Assembly: GCF_028858535.1 (NCBI RefSeq)
Contig: NZ_JAPMOU010000003.1
Coordinates: forward strand, 124,001 to 188,000
Source: Spartinivicinus poritis
Lineage (GTDB): Bacteria > Pseudomonadota > Gammaproteobacteria > Pseudomonadales > Zooshikellaceae
Length of the DNA: 64,000 bases
Reading direction: 5' to 3'
A program made the position numbers and the translations under genes. A model generated the notes under the pieces. It was given only the letters and a program-made list of their open reading frames with translations, was not told the origin of the DNA and did no database searches. This document shows positions 41,786 through 50,824 of the stretch, piece by piece (positions within the stretch are counted from its first letter, which is position 1; each line of letters starts with the position of its first letter).

Positions 41786-43483
41786 CTAAGCCACTTCTTT
41801 CGCCGGAAAACCTAAATCAGCTAGACTGGTTTCAGCCATTTCCAGCACTTCAGATGCAGTTTGCCTGGTACTCTCTACTCCCTCTAAAAAGTACTCTAAA
41901 CCCGTTAATGCGTCAGCCAGGGTTTCTAACATTTCATTGGTTGGCGGTTCATTACCATGGATGATTCGCTGGTCAATAAAATTAGTGCAGGCTTCTAAAA
42001 TATTGGCTGCACGCTCTAATCCCATAAAATACAACCCACCTCTTACCGCATGCAATGTGGTAGGTAGATTACCTAAGTGGGCTTTATCCCAGTTAGACTC
42101 CATATAAGCAGTAATTGCTCGCTTAGCCATTGCTAAGCCCGCTTGAGATTCTCCAACCACTACAATTTTTGCTTCAGCCAATTGGTTATTGGCCATCGTG
42201 GTTGATTCTTCACCAGGTGTCGCTGACTCTCGTTCTGATGAGCGTACCTGATTACTTTCCAGGCTTGAAACCATAGACTCAACATAAAGCACCGCATCAG
42301 CTAGCTTGAGCAGTTCTTTTTCGTCCTCTAACTTACCAGCTGCTTGCCACTTTTCTACCACTTTATACTGTGCCTGTAAGGAGCGCGCTGCAGACAATAA
42401 GCCTACTACAATCAAGGTCTTTTCTAATTTGCTGATACTGGCCAGCATATCAGTGTAATCATTATCTGTTTGGCCTGCTCCTCGTTCGACCAGATCCAGC
42501 ATATCTTTAATGGTTGCCAGCTCTTCTTTGATCGCTGAAGACACGGATTTATAGACCGCATTACCTGGTCCAGCCAAAATGGATCGTTCTTCAGCCAGCG
42601 AATGATCGGTAAAAGGTAAAGCTACTATATTGTAGTGTTTTTTGACATTGACCAGTTTTGGGGTATCAGTATCGGCAAGAGCAACTAAATACAATAGTTC
42701 TTTTAGTAAGCCTTTTGGTGGTTCCAGTGAAGCGGTTTCTTGGCTATCACCTTGTAGGCGTTTAATTTGTCTATCAACTTTACCAAATAATAATTTTCTA
42801 GGTTTGGTAATCTGCATTTGTGTAGCACTAAAACCATCCAAGGCTGCTGCCGCTACCCATAACAGCTTACCTACTTTTAAATGCCCATATAAGCTGTACA
42901 AACGAGAAACTGCCCGTGACATCAGCCCTACGCTACTGTATGGCTGCTCATTCTTAAACAGCCCCAATAAGCCAATTTGATACATATGGCGAAGCCTACG
43001 AGTACTTTGTAACAGCTCATCCTGGGTAACTTCTGCTTTAGGCTGTAAATCTAGTGGCGTATCAAGGCGCACGGCAAAAAAGTGGCTTTCGGGTAAAGTA
43101 GGTTGATGCCTGGCCTCACGCATATCATTAATGGTAGGTATCAATAACTCAGGCAGCTCTGCTTTATTTAATAGCAAATATTCAAGATAGCGATTTAAAA
43201 CAAATAAAGCATTTCCTAATGCACTTAACGTTTCGTCTTTTTCTTGCGAAGCGCCTGCGGGGATATCAGTCGCCAAGTTGACCATTTCCTGAGCGAGTAA
43301 CTCAGCACCACTCATTTCAATTAAGCTGAGTGTTCCCCTAATCTGCTGAAGATAATCGACACAAGACTGAATGTGGCCACTATTTTCACGATCTTCTATA
43401 AAGCTCTCTAGACTACTCTCTGCATTCTGGATGGTTGCTTCCAACTCTTCCCGAACCAGATTAAGTGATGTAGCTCCAGCCAT
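41786..43483 (-). CDS. fimL: FimL, type IV pilus/cAMP regulator (ChpA N-terminal homologue)
   Basis: A 565-residue cytoplasmic protein that resembles the N-terminal Hpt-like portion of ChpA (VDYLQQIRGTLSLIEMSGAELLAQEM near 42-67) but ends without Hpt phosphotransfer, CheA kinase or receiver domains. The length and the neighbouring nudC match P. aeruginosa FimL (557 aa), which acts as a scaffold linking the Chp chemosensory system and PilG/FimV to the adenylate cyclase CyaB. The HAVRGGLYFMGLERAANILEAC block near 480-500 is Hpt-like; the His may not be a phosphoacceptor. It is unlikely to be a truncated chpA, since size and synteny fit fimL. Confidence 0.85.
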   Translation of the reverse strand: MAGATSLNLVREELEATIQNAESSLESFIEDRENSGHIQSCVDYLQQIRGTLSLIEMSGAELLAQEMVNLATDIPAGASQEKDETLSALGNALFVLNRYLEYLLLNKAELPELLIPTINDMREARHQPTLPESHFFAVRLDTPLDLQPKAEVTQDELLQSTRRLRHMYQIGLLGLFKNEQPYSSVGLMSRAVSRLYSLYGHLKVGKLLWVAAAALDGFSATQMQITKPRKLLFGKVDRQIKRLQGDSQETASLEPPKGLLKELLYLVALADTDTPKLVNVKKHYNIVALPFTDHSLAEERSILAGPGNAVYKSVSSAIKEELATIKDMLDLVERGAGQTDNDYTDMLASISKLEKTLIVVGLLSAARSLQAQYKVVEKWQAAGKLEDEKELLKLADAVLYVESMVSSLESNQVRSSERESATPGEESTTMANNQLAEAKIVVVGESQAGLAMAKRAITAYMESNWDKAHLGNLPTTLHAVRGGLYFMGLERAANILEACTNFIDQRIIHGNEPPTNEMLETLADALTGLEYFLEGVESTRQTASEVLEMAETSLADLGFPAKEVA

Positions 43484-43894
43484 TCGTCGAAAACTCCAAA
43501 CCTCAATAAATTAAACCAGCAGTGCCCGTTATCTTGATTAGTATAGTTAGTTGCTGAGCCAAGCTACACAGTAATATACCTATTGTTTTGTATAAGTGTA
43601 ATTATGAACGAGTTCCTTGGCACAGCAAAACATGCACTCACTCTGTGGAAAGCTGACCACACTGATTGCTTATAGTCTAAACTAACCGCAACCATGGTCA
43701 TAAAAAAAATACTTAACAAGCATTATAGTAATGAGAACACACAGAGTATGCCAACTATACCAAGCAATTAATAAAAAATCAGTTATTAACTATCTAAGAG
43801 AACCTCTCTTTTATATAGGAGGATTGACTGTTTGAGCTTCTAATCATAACCAAAAGCGATATAATGCGCTGCGATCAGGCCTCATGCCATGATC

Positions 43895-43931
43895 AAACTG
43901 TCATAGTGAGTAGCTTATTAGCCGACAGTTT
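43895..43931 (+). other. Hairpin in the nhaB leader region
   Basis: AAACTGTC (43895-43902) pairs with GACAGTTT (43924-43931), followed by a T. The loop is 21 nt. It lies 100 nt before nhaB. It could be an attenuator or a terminator of an unseen transcript. The rest of 43484-44032 shows no gene. Confidence 0.4.
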
Positions 43932-44032
43932 TTGGTTAAATAAAGTTCATTTTTTAAGCTAAAAAAGTCAGCACCCAAACCAGGCTACAATCGCGCATAA
44001 CAAAATAATGGATAAGTAAGTAGGTACCATTT

Positions 44033-45538
44033 ATGCCAAGCACTCTTAAAAGTGCTTTTATGCACAATTTCTTGGGATATGCCGCCGACTGGTATAAATA
44101 CACCATTATCGGTTTCCTAATTATTAACCCCTTTATTTTATATCTGATGGGACCCACTATAGCTGGCTGGGCGCTTGTTGCAGAGTTTATTTTCACTTTA
44201 GCCATGGCACTAAAGTGCTACCCTCTACAGCCAGGAGGCTTACTGGTTATCGAAGCCATTGTCTTGGGGATGACATCACCTGATGCACTTAAGCATGAAG
44301 TAGAACAAAACTTTCCCGTTATCCTGCTCCTGATGTTTATGGTTGCAGGGATCTACTTTATGAAAGATTTACTGCTGTTTACGTTTACCAAAATCCTGAT
44401 TTCTGTTCGCTCAAAAATCATCCTATCTCTGCTGTTTTCCATTGTTGCTGCGGTTTTATCCGCATTTCTTGATGCGTTAACAGTGACCGCCGTTGTTATC
44501 AGTGTCGGCGTTGGCTTTTACTCTGTTTATCATAAAGTTGCTTCTGGCAAAAAATTTCAACACTCAGAGCATGACCCCCATGCTGATGACAGTATTGTGG
44601 ATATTCACCGACGTGACTTAGAACAGTTTCGCGCTTTTTTGCGTAGTTTAATGATGCATGCTGCTGTTGGTACAGCCCTGGGTGGTGTGTGTACCATGGT
44701 CGGTGAGCCACAAAACCTGTTAATTGCAGAAAAAGTAGGCTGGGATTTCGTTGCTTTCTTCTTGGTCATGATGCCAGTCACTATGCCTGTTCTTGCCGCA
44801 GGTTTATTAACAGTCATTGTTTTAGAAAAAACCCACTGGTTTGGCTATGGGGAACAAATTCCTGAAAGTGTTAGAACTGTCTTGGTTGACTTTGCCAAAG
44901 AAGAAGCGGCACAACGAAATAAAAAGGATATTGCCAGCTTAATCATTCAAGCTATCGCGGGCATTCTACTGGTTTTAGGACTTGCCTTTCATGTAGCAGA
45001 AGTCGGCTTTATTGGGCTATTGGTGATTGTGGTAATTACCGCGTTCACTGGCATTATTGAAGAGCATCAAATTGGTAAAGCCTTTGAAGAGGCACTCCCA
45101 TTTACCGCGCTACTTGTCGTATTTTTTGGGATCGTAGCAGTTATTCATGACCAACACCTGTTTTCCCCTATTATAAACTGGGTATTAGAAATGGATAAGT
45201 CTGCTCAGCCTGGTATGTTCTTTATTGCTAACGGTTTATTATCAATGATCAGCGACAACGTATTTGTTGCCACTGTTTATATTAACGAAGTGAAACAAGT
45301 ATTTGATAATGGTCTAATTAGCAAGGAACATTTTGAAAAATTGGCGATTGCCATTAACACTGGCACCAACTTACCGAGTGTGGCTACGCCTAATGGTCAG
45401 GCTGCTTTCTTGTTCCTGCTAACTTCAGCCTTAGCCCCACTCATTCGGCTGTCCTATGGCAAAATGGTGGTTATGGCGTTTCCTTACACATTAGTGTTAG
45501 GTGGCGTAGGCTATGCCATGGTAACCCACTTTATTTAA
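44033..45538 (+). CDS. nhaB: Na+/H+ antiporter NhaB
   Basis: An inner-membrane Na+/H+ antiporter of 501 residues (E. coli 513) with about 10-12 helices. Family blocks are [13 protein letters not shown] near 12-24, the [12 protein letters not shown] segment near 145-156, [14 protein letters not shown] near 222-235, and the C-terminal [18 protein letters not shown]. It exports sodium and manages pH, suiting a marine or saline habitat. Confidence 0.97.
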   Translation: MPSTLKSAFMHNFLGYAADWYKYTIIGFLIINPFILYLMGPTIAGWALVAEFIFTLAMALKCYPLQPGGLLVIEAIVLGMTSPDALKHEVEQNFPVILLLMFMVAGIYFMKDLLLFTFTKILISVRSKIILSLLFSIVAAVLSAFLDALTVTAVVISVGVGFYSVYHKVASGKKFQHSEHDPHADDSIVDIHRRDLEQFRAFLRSLMMHAAVGTALGGVCTMVGEPQNLLIAEKVGWDFVAFFLVMMPVTMPVLAAGLLTVIVLEKTHWFGYGEQIPESVRTVLVDFAKEEAAQRNKKDIASLIIQAIAGILLVLGLAFHVAEVGFIGLLVIVVITAFTGIIEEHQIGKAFEEALPFTALLVVFFGIVAVIHDQHLFSPIINWVLEMDKSAQPGMFFIANGLLSMISDNVFVATVYINEVKQVFDNGLISKEHFEKLAIAINTGTNLPSVATPNGQAAFLFLLTSALAPLIRLSYGKMVVMAFPYTLVLGGVGYAMVTHFI

Positions 45539-45573
45539 TAAACCGCAAACGATCATAAACCCTGAAAATCACT

Positions 45574-45607
45574 GCCCTCTAATGCCGCTAATTACGGCAG
45601 GGAGGGC
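45574..45607. terminator. Terminator between nhaB and dnaQ
   Basis: GCCCTC-taa-TGCCG pairs with CGGCA-gg-GAGGGC, an 11-bp interrupted stem followed by TTT on the plus strand. It sits between the convergent nhaB and dnaQ genes. Confidence 0.7.
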
Positions 45608-45623
45608 TTTAAACTGTCTTCAC

Positions 45624-46352
45624 TTAGTTACTGCTTTCATACTTATCTCGCCATACACACTGGCCTTGATTTGCAATGGCATCAAGCTTTGCCTCATGTG
45701 CCACTATTTCTTCGGCAGAAGCATTAATCACAGGTAGCGGTGAGCGATTGGCAGCCAGTCGCTTGATTTGACTCTGACCACTCTGCCCTCCCTCTTGATT
45801 TTGATTACTGCCACCAAAGGCAAGTGCTGTTTGCCCACCCGTCATTAGCAGATAAACATCTGCTAATATTTCCGCATCCAATAATGCACCATGATAAGTT
45901 CGGGCTGAGTTATCAACCCCATAACGTTTACACAGTGCATCCAAATTATTTTTAGCACCTGGATGCTTACTTCTTGCTAACACTAATGAATCTGTAATAC
46001 GACAATAGTTTTCTATTGGGCCAGGGTTAGTAGCAGCCAACATGCCAAACTCATGATTAATAAACCCCACATCAAAGGGAGCATTATGAATAACTAACTC
46101 AGCCCCTTTGATAAACTCAAAAAACTCTGCCGCTACGGCAGCAAATACCGGTTTATCTGCCAGCATTTCATTGGTAATGCCATGAACTTCAATTGCTTCC
46201 TGTTCCACTTCACGCTGAGGGTTAATGTATTGGTGGTAGGAATTACCTGTCAATTTGCGATTAATGACCTCAACGCAGCCTATTTCGATAATTCGGTGAC
46301 CTTGCTTAGGGTCGATACCTGTGGTTTCAGTATCCAGCACAATCGTGCGCAT
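45624..46352 (-). CDS. dnaQ: DNA polymerase III epsilon subunit (3'-5' exonuclease)
   Basis: Proofreading subunit of the replicative polymerase. ExoI motif is D7-T-E9-T-T-G, ExoII H-N-A-P-F-D-V-G-F, and ExoIII H-G-A-L-L-D-A-E, giving the DEDDh active site. A Gln/Gly/Ser-rich linker (~175-200) leads to the C-terminal segment that binds the alpha subunit. The length of 242 matches E. coli (243). It lies after rnhA on the same strand, with the structured repeat between them. Confidence 0.96.
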   Translation of the reverse strand: MRTIVLDTETTGIDPKQGHRIIEIGCVEVINRKLTGNSYHQYINPQREVEQEAIEVHGITNEMLADKPVFAAVAAEFFEFIKGAELVIHNAPFDVGFINHEFGMLAATNPGPIENYCRITDSLVLARSKHPGAKNNLDALCKRYGVDNSARTYHGALLDAEILADVYLLMTGGQTALAFGGSNQNQEGGQSGQSQIKRLAANRSPLPVINASAEEIVAHEAKLDAIANQGQCVWRDKYESSN

Positions 46353-46423
46353 CGTGTTGCTACCTGATTTAATGTTGTGTTAATGAAAAATTTACGACAA
46401 AAGCCTTGTAATATACACAATAT

Positions 46424-46538
46424 GAATGGTTTTTAGGTGCGGCCATTGAGTGACGAGGCCCCATGAGCCTATAAATAATAGGTGATTGGGGCGAGGAATG
46501 AAGATAACAAAATCTAGAAATCATTCGTGAAGGGTATA
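46424..46538 (+). repeat. Dispersed structured repeat, copy 2
   Basis: The second copy of the element at 36049-36165. GCCCCA (46458-46463) pairs with TGGGGC (46487-46492) and CCTAT (46468-46472) with ATAGG (46478-46482). Compared with copy 1, three base pairs have changed on both sides (T-A to C-G), keeping the helix. The last ~25 nt overlap the 3' end of rnhA on the opposite strand and supply its last codons (IPFTNDF). Confidence 0.75.
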
Positions 46539-46957
46539 CCCTGATTTGCTAGTTCATCCGCTCGTTCATTTTCAGGGTGTCCACTGTGGCCTTTTACCCA
46601 ACACCATTGTACTTGATGCTTACTGGTTTGCTCTGCCAGCTGCTGCCATAAGTCCTGGTTTTTGACTGGTTGATTCGCTGATGTACGCCAGTTGCGGGCG
46701 ACCCAACGAGGTAACCACTGGGTAATTCCCTGGCGAACATATTGCGAGTCAGTCGTAATACTCACATCACAAGAGCGTTTCAAAGCTTTCAGCCCTTCAA
46801 TTGCAGCCATTAATTCCATCCGGTTATTGGTGGTATTTTCTTCACCACCAAATAACTCTTTTTCAACATTCCCATAACGGAGGAGAACCCCCCACCCTCC
46901 AGGTCCTGGATTACCTTTACAAGCACCATCAGTAAAAATTTCAACTTGCTTCATCAA
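46514..46957 (-). CDS. rnhA: Ribonuclease HI
   Basis: Degrades RNA in RNA-DNA hybrids. The catalytic acids are visible: D10 ([12 protein letters not shown]), E48 (N-N-R-M-E-L), D70 (T-T-D-S-Q-Y-V) and the C-terminal Asp in E-R-A-D-E-L-A. The length of 147 is slightly shorter than the E. coli enzyme (155). The final residues (IPFTNDF) are encoded by the dispersed repeat, so the C-terminus may have been replaced by the element. Confidence 0.96.
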   Translation of the reverse strand: MMKQVEIFTDGACKGNPGPGGWGVLLRYGNVEKELFGGEENTTNNRMELMAAIEGLKALKRSCDVSITTDSQYVRQGITQWLPRWVARNWRTSANQPVKNQDLWQQLAEQTSKHQVQWCWVKGHSGHPENERADELANQGIPFTNDF

Positions 46958-46983
46958 ACGCTCAATTATCCAATTAAAACAAC

Positions 46984-47760
46984 TTATCGCCTGGTTGTTG
47001 GTTCAGCCAGGGGTAGTGTCACTACCTTAGGAGCTGTTGGTCGCCACAGTGGTTTTATTGGCGTCATCCCCACAGTCTCCTTGGTGGCCTGCATTATATA
47101 AAAACTACCAATGCCTAGCCCAATGGATTCACAGTAGCGATCCAACTTCGTGGGGTACTGGGTATCAGCCAGCTTCACTGCAGGATAACAGACCTTATCA
47201 AGAGCAAACCCAAGTAACTTAAACCAGTCTTGTAAGCGCCCAGGGTGAATAAAATGGGCTTGACGTAAAAATTTGTAATGAGGGAACCCAAGACCACGCC
47301 ACAGGTTCAATAAGCTATAGGGGTTAAACCCAAGCACAATGAGCTTACCTCCTGGAATAATGGCTTTATTTGCTTCAGAAAGCAGCCGGTGAGGGTTTTC
47401 AAAAAACTCTAACGCATGATGGAGAAACACCATATCAACACTGTTAGGCTGTATCGGCCATTCAGTGAGGGAGCCTTGTAATTGCGAGCAGTTGGTTGTA
47501 ATCAGGCGTGGCGTTAAAATGACTTTGTGGGCGATTCTACAGGCATCAACCAGCCGTAAATCTGGAGAAACCCCCACTTGCACGAGGTGATAACCAAAAT
47601 TATAAGGCAACCAATGTTCTAGTTGCTGGGCTTGGATGGCGAGTAGTCGCACCCCCAAAGGTGAGGATAACCAACGGTGCAACTCTGGCAGCAGCCGGTA
47701 AAATGCCCGATGCTGGCCACTGAACCAGCGCTCAGGTTCTGTTGTATTATTAAACAGCAT
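46984..47760 (-). CDS. SAM-dependent methyltransferase (class I)
   Basis: A 258-residue protein with a Methyltransf_11-type core: V-Q-V-G-V-S-P-D near 60, [25 protein letters not shown] near 100-124, and [11 protein letters not shown] near 135. The usual G-x-G-x-G motif I is degenerate (V-G-V-S-P). Genes between rnhA and gloB in gammaproteobacteria often encode this protein; the substrate is unknown. It is divergent from gloB and 26 nt upstream of rnhA. Confidence 0.88.
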   Translation of the reverse strand: MLFNNTTEPERWFSGQHRAFYRLLPELHRWLSSPLGVRLLAIQAQQLEHWLPYNFGYHLVQVGVSPDLRLVDACRIAHKVILTPRLITTNCSQLQGSLTEWPIQPNSVDMVFLHHALEFFENPHRLLSEANKAIIPGGKLIVLGFNPYSLLNLWRGLGFPHYKFLRQAHFIHPGRLQDWFKLLGFALDKVCYPAVKLADTQYPTKLDRYCESIGLGIGSFYIMQATKETVGMTPIKPLWRPTAPKVVTLPLAEPTTRR

Positions 47761-47824
47761 GGCAGGCTCTTTGTCTGTTGTAGTCAGTTGCTTTCATTTC
47801 TTTATTGACAGGATACGCCTAACA

Positions 47825-48604
47825 ATGATTCACGTCAGCCCCATTTCAGCTTTTAATGATAACTATATTTGGCTACTCAGCTGTTCAGATACACATACAG
47901 CTTGGGTGGTAGATCCAGGAGATGCGGCGCCTGTTAACCAATACCTAAACCAGCACCAACTTACCCTGGCAGGCATTTTAATTACTCATCACCACTATGA
48001 TCATGTGGGAGGCTTGAAGACTTTATTAAAGCAACACAACCCTGTCACATATGGCCCAGCTAATGAAAGCATTGAAGGGATTCAACACTCACTCTCAGCA
48101 AATGACTTACTAAATGTACTAGGCGCTGAATTTCAAGTCCTTGAAGTCGGCGGTCACACGCGGGGCCATATTGCCTATTATAGTGACCAATTACTGGCTC
48201 AGCCCACCCTGTTTTGTGGTGACACGTTGTTTGCTGGTGGGTGTGGCCGATTATTCGAAGGTACACCGAAACAAATGTACCAATCACTTAGCCAGATTGC
48301 GGCACTTCCAGCTAACACTCTCATATACTGTGCTCACGAATATACCAGTGCCAATCTTAGCTTTGCCAGTGCCGTTGAGCCCACTAACAACAAACTACAG
48401 CAACGCATTAACCAGGTAAAACAACTACGCTCACAGTCTCAACCCACTGTACCAAGCTTACTAGGAGATGAGCTGGCAACCAATCCCTTCCTTCGCTGCC
48501 AGCAAGCGGCTGTTAAAGAAGCAGCAAGTCAACATGCAGGTAAACCGCTAGATAGCCCAGTTGAAGTCTTTGCCATGATTCGCCAATGGAAAGATCACTT
48601 CTAG
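47825..48604 (+). CDS. gloB: Hydroxyacylglutathione hydrolase (glyoxalase II)
   Basis: Hydrolyses S-D-lactoylglutathione to D-lactate in methylglyoxal detoxification. The metallo-beta-lactamase metal motif is T-H-H-H-Y-D-H-V-G-G near 53-62, with further ligands in G-G-H-T-R-G-H, C-G-D-T-L-F and C-A-H-E-Y-T. The C-terminal HAGAH-like end (R-Q-W-K-D-H-F) is present. I use ATG 47825 (259 aa, standard length); the frame opens further back to 47759 but would overlap the divergent methyltransferase gene. Confidence 0.95.
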   Translation: MIHVSPISAFNDNYIWLLSCSDTHTAWVVDPGDAAPVNQYLNQHQLTLAGILITHHHYDHVGGLKTLLKQHNPVTYGPANESIEGIQHSLSANDLLNVLGAEFQVLEVGGHTRGHIAYYSDQLLAQPTLFCGDTLFAGGCGRLFEGTPKQMYQSLSQIAALPANTLIYCAHEYTSANLSFASAVEPTNNKLQQRINQVKQLRSQSQPTVPSLLGDELATNPFLRCQQAAVKEAASQHAGKPLDSPVEVFAMIRQWKDHF

Positions 48605-48906
48605 TCGAAGTAATATTTCAAACCATCGATTTTTAACTGCAGCCAATAAAAAATAAGACTCTTATAGCCCGTTACAATCTTTTCTCAAGTTTGCTAACCC
48701 AGTTTTAAGCACTCTGATAAGTTTTTCGGGCTAAAGTAATATGAGAGCAATAAAAGGTACACCCTAACTATCAAGCCCTACGCAGGCCTGCCGTTACTTA
48801 CACAAAGTTTAAAAATATTACAGCATCTCACTTTTTTCATGATATGCTTTGCACTTTTTCTGAACAGATATTAGCCATTTGGTTTTATAAACTAAATAGC
48901 ATAACG

Positions 48907-48931
48907 GCTGTCTTTACTATCAAGACAGTCA
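48907..48931 (+). other. Small hairpin upstream of mltD
   Basis: CTGTCTT pairs with AAGACAG, 7 bp with a 7-nt loop, within the 399-nt gap before mltD. No U-run follows. The rest of 48605-49003 shows no gene; it is AT-rich and likely contains the mltD promoter. Confidence 0.35.
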
Positions 48932-49003
48932 AGTTAGCCTAAACTAACTATCGAGAAATCTGTTTGAATGGTTGATTTAGTTGAAAATAAGTAGCGGGTT
49001 TTC

Positions 49004-50689
49004 ATGCAGTTATATCAGTGGTTAAAGCATATTAAAGCGCCTCGGGCAATTTCGCAGCATCAACAGCTGAGTCGAAGTTCCCTTCCACTCGCAGGAAAGT
49101 CCGTCGCCATTGTTAGCTTACTGACTCTTGCTGGTTGCCAGCAAATGCCCACAGTATCCAAGCTGAATATATTCTCTGGTGATCACAACCCTAATAGCAG
49201 CCTACATAATAGTTTAACCTCCCCTATTTCCACCGACTCTATCAACAAGCCTGTTGAAGCCGTTTCAAAAGAGTTAGCCAGTAAAGAGTTAGCTGAAGAT
49301 ACGTCAACTGATTTATGGGACAGGCTGCGATCAGGACTAGCTTTAAATCTGGAGCAAAATCAACCCCGCCTGGCAGCTGAGGTAAAGTGGCTAAAAAAGC
49401 ATCCACGCTATCTTCGCAAACTGTCTAATCGAGCTGAGCCCTACCTCTACTTTGTGCTCGCAGAGATAGAAAAGCGCCAGCTGCCTACCGAGCTGGCCTT
49501 ACTACCCATGATTGAAAGTGCCTATGACCCGTTTGCTTACTCCCATGGCCGAGCATCGGGGCTTTGGCAGTTTATTCCTCAAACCGGCAAGCATTTTGGC
49601 CTAAAGCAAAATTGGTGGTATGACGGACGCCGCGATATCCCAGCCTCGACCAATGCTGCACTCAACTATTTAGAGCTGCTTTATAAGCGCTTTAATAACT
49701 GGGAGCTGGCATTAGCAGCCTATAATGCTGGCGGGGGCACTGTATCTAAAGCAATAAGACAGAACAAAGCAAAAGGCAAAGCAACAGATTTTTGGTCTCT
49801 GTCATTGCCCAAAGAAACCAGAAGCTACGTTCCCAAACTGATGGCATTAGCAAAGCTGGTGTCAGACCCTGCGGCTTACGGTCTAAAGCTCCCTCCTATA
49901 AATGATGAAAAACAGCTAGAAAAAGTAGCCATTGGCCAGCAAATTGACCTGGCACAAGCGGCCAAGCTAGCTGATATGGATTTAGACTCACTGTACCAAT
50001 TGAACCCTGCCTTCAATCAGTGGGCTACCGATCCTAATGGCCCCCATTATCTCTTGTTGCCTGTTGCTAAAGCTAAACAATTTAAGGAAAAACTTGCGGA
50101 ATTACCTGCTGACGCTCGCCTCCAATGGCATCGCTATCGCGTCAAACCAGGCGATAATCTCATCAAAATTGCTAAGCGCTTTAATACCCAGCCAAGCCTG
50201 ATTAAGCGCACCAATAATTTATCGGGTTATTTTCTAAGAGCAGGCCAAACCTTACTTATCGCTAAGCCTTCCCGTTCGTTGGCTAGTTACTCTCTGTCAG
50301 CCGCTCAACGTAAGCAAATAAAACAACACCGGCAACGGCCAGGTCGAACCAAAAAAACACATACGGTTAAAATGGGTGATAGCTTCTGGTCTGTCGCCAG
50401 GGAGCACCGCGTTTCAATGCGCAAACTGGCAGCCTGGAATAACATGGCACCAGGCGACTTCTTAAAACCGGGTCAAACCTTGGTGATCTGGCAACCCGCC
50501 AAAAAAGGCAATAATGGTATTGTAAGAAAAGTACGCTACCGAGTTCGCCAGGGGGATTCGTTATATCACATCGCCAATAAATTTAATGTTAAAGTAAAAC
50601 AAATCAAAGAGTGGAATCAGATTGAAAAACGTCACTTGAAGCCTGGTCAATTATTGACTTTGTTTGTAGATGTAACTAAAACTCGTTAA
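49004..50689 (+). CDS. mltD: Membrane-bound lytic murein transglycosylase D with three LysM domains
   Basis: An outer-membrane lipoprotein that cleaves peptidoglycan glycan strands. The lipobox is L-A-G-C45. The SLT domain (~155-290) has catalytic Glu171 in P-M-I-E-S-A-Y-D-P-F-A, then G-L-W-Q-F-I-P-Q-T-G and A-L-A-A-Y-N-A-G-G-G. LysM domains are at ~383-428, ~455-498 and ~510-556. E. coli MltD has two, and three are common in marine relatives. The long N-terminus before the lipobox is unusual, so the real start could be a little downstream; no better SD is seen. Confidence 0.94.
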   Translation: MQLYQWLKHIKAPRAISQHQQLSRSSLPLAGKSVAIVSLLTLAGCQQMPTVSKLNIFSGDHNPNSSLHNSLTSPISTDSINKPVEAVSKELASKELAEDTSTDLWDRLRSGLALNLEQNQPRLAAEVKWLKKHPRYLRKLSNRAEPYLYFVLAEIEKRQLPTELALLPMIESAYDPFAYSHGRASGLWQFIPQTGKHFGLKQNWWYDGRRDIPASTNAALNYLELLYKRFNNWELALAAYNAGGGTVSKAIRQNKAKGKATDFWSLSLPKETRSYVPKLMALAKLVSDPAAYGLKLPPINDEKQLEKVAIGQQIDLAQAAKLADMDLDSLYQLNPAFNQWATDPNGPHYLLLPVAKAKQFKEKLAELPADARLQWHRYRVKPGDNLIKIAKRFNTQPSLIKRTNNLSGYFLRAGQTLLIAKPSRSLASYSLSAAQRKQIKQHRQRPGRTKKTHTVKMGDSFWSVAREHRVSMRKLAAWNNMAPGDFLKPGQTLVIWQPAKKGNNGIVRKVRYRVRQGDSLYHIANKFNVKVKQIKEWNQIEKRHLKPGQLLTLFVDVTKTR

Positions 50690-50714
50690 CAAATCCATTT
50701 TCCCTCCCCTTTTT

Positions 50715-50738
50715 ACAGCCTCTTCTTCAAGAGGCTGT
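50715..50738 (+). terminator. Stem-loop after mltD
   Basis: A perfect 10-bp stem (ACAGCCTCTT/AAGAGGCTGT) with loop CTTC, 25 nt after the stop. There is no U-run on the plus strand. Confidence 0.55.
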
Positions 50739-50824
50739 AACATTCATATAAGCCTTTACAACATCTCAATGGTTCCCCAGCTCTCTTTGCTAGACTTACA
50801 GAAAGTCAAAGGGGGACAGTTGTC

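Noticed and set aside
41786-43483. Reading this as a truncated ChpA
   Set aside because: Length and nudC linkage match FimL, which naturally lacks the kinase part, so no truncation need be assumed.
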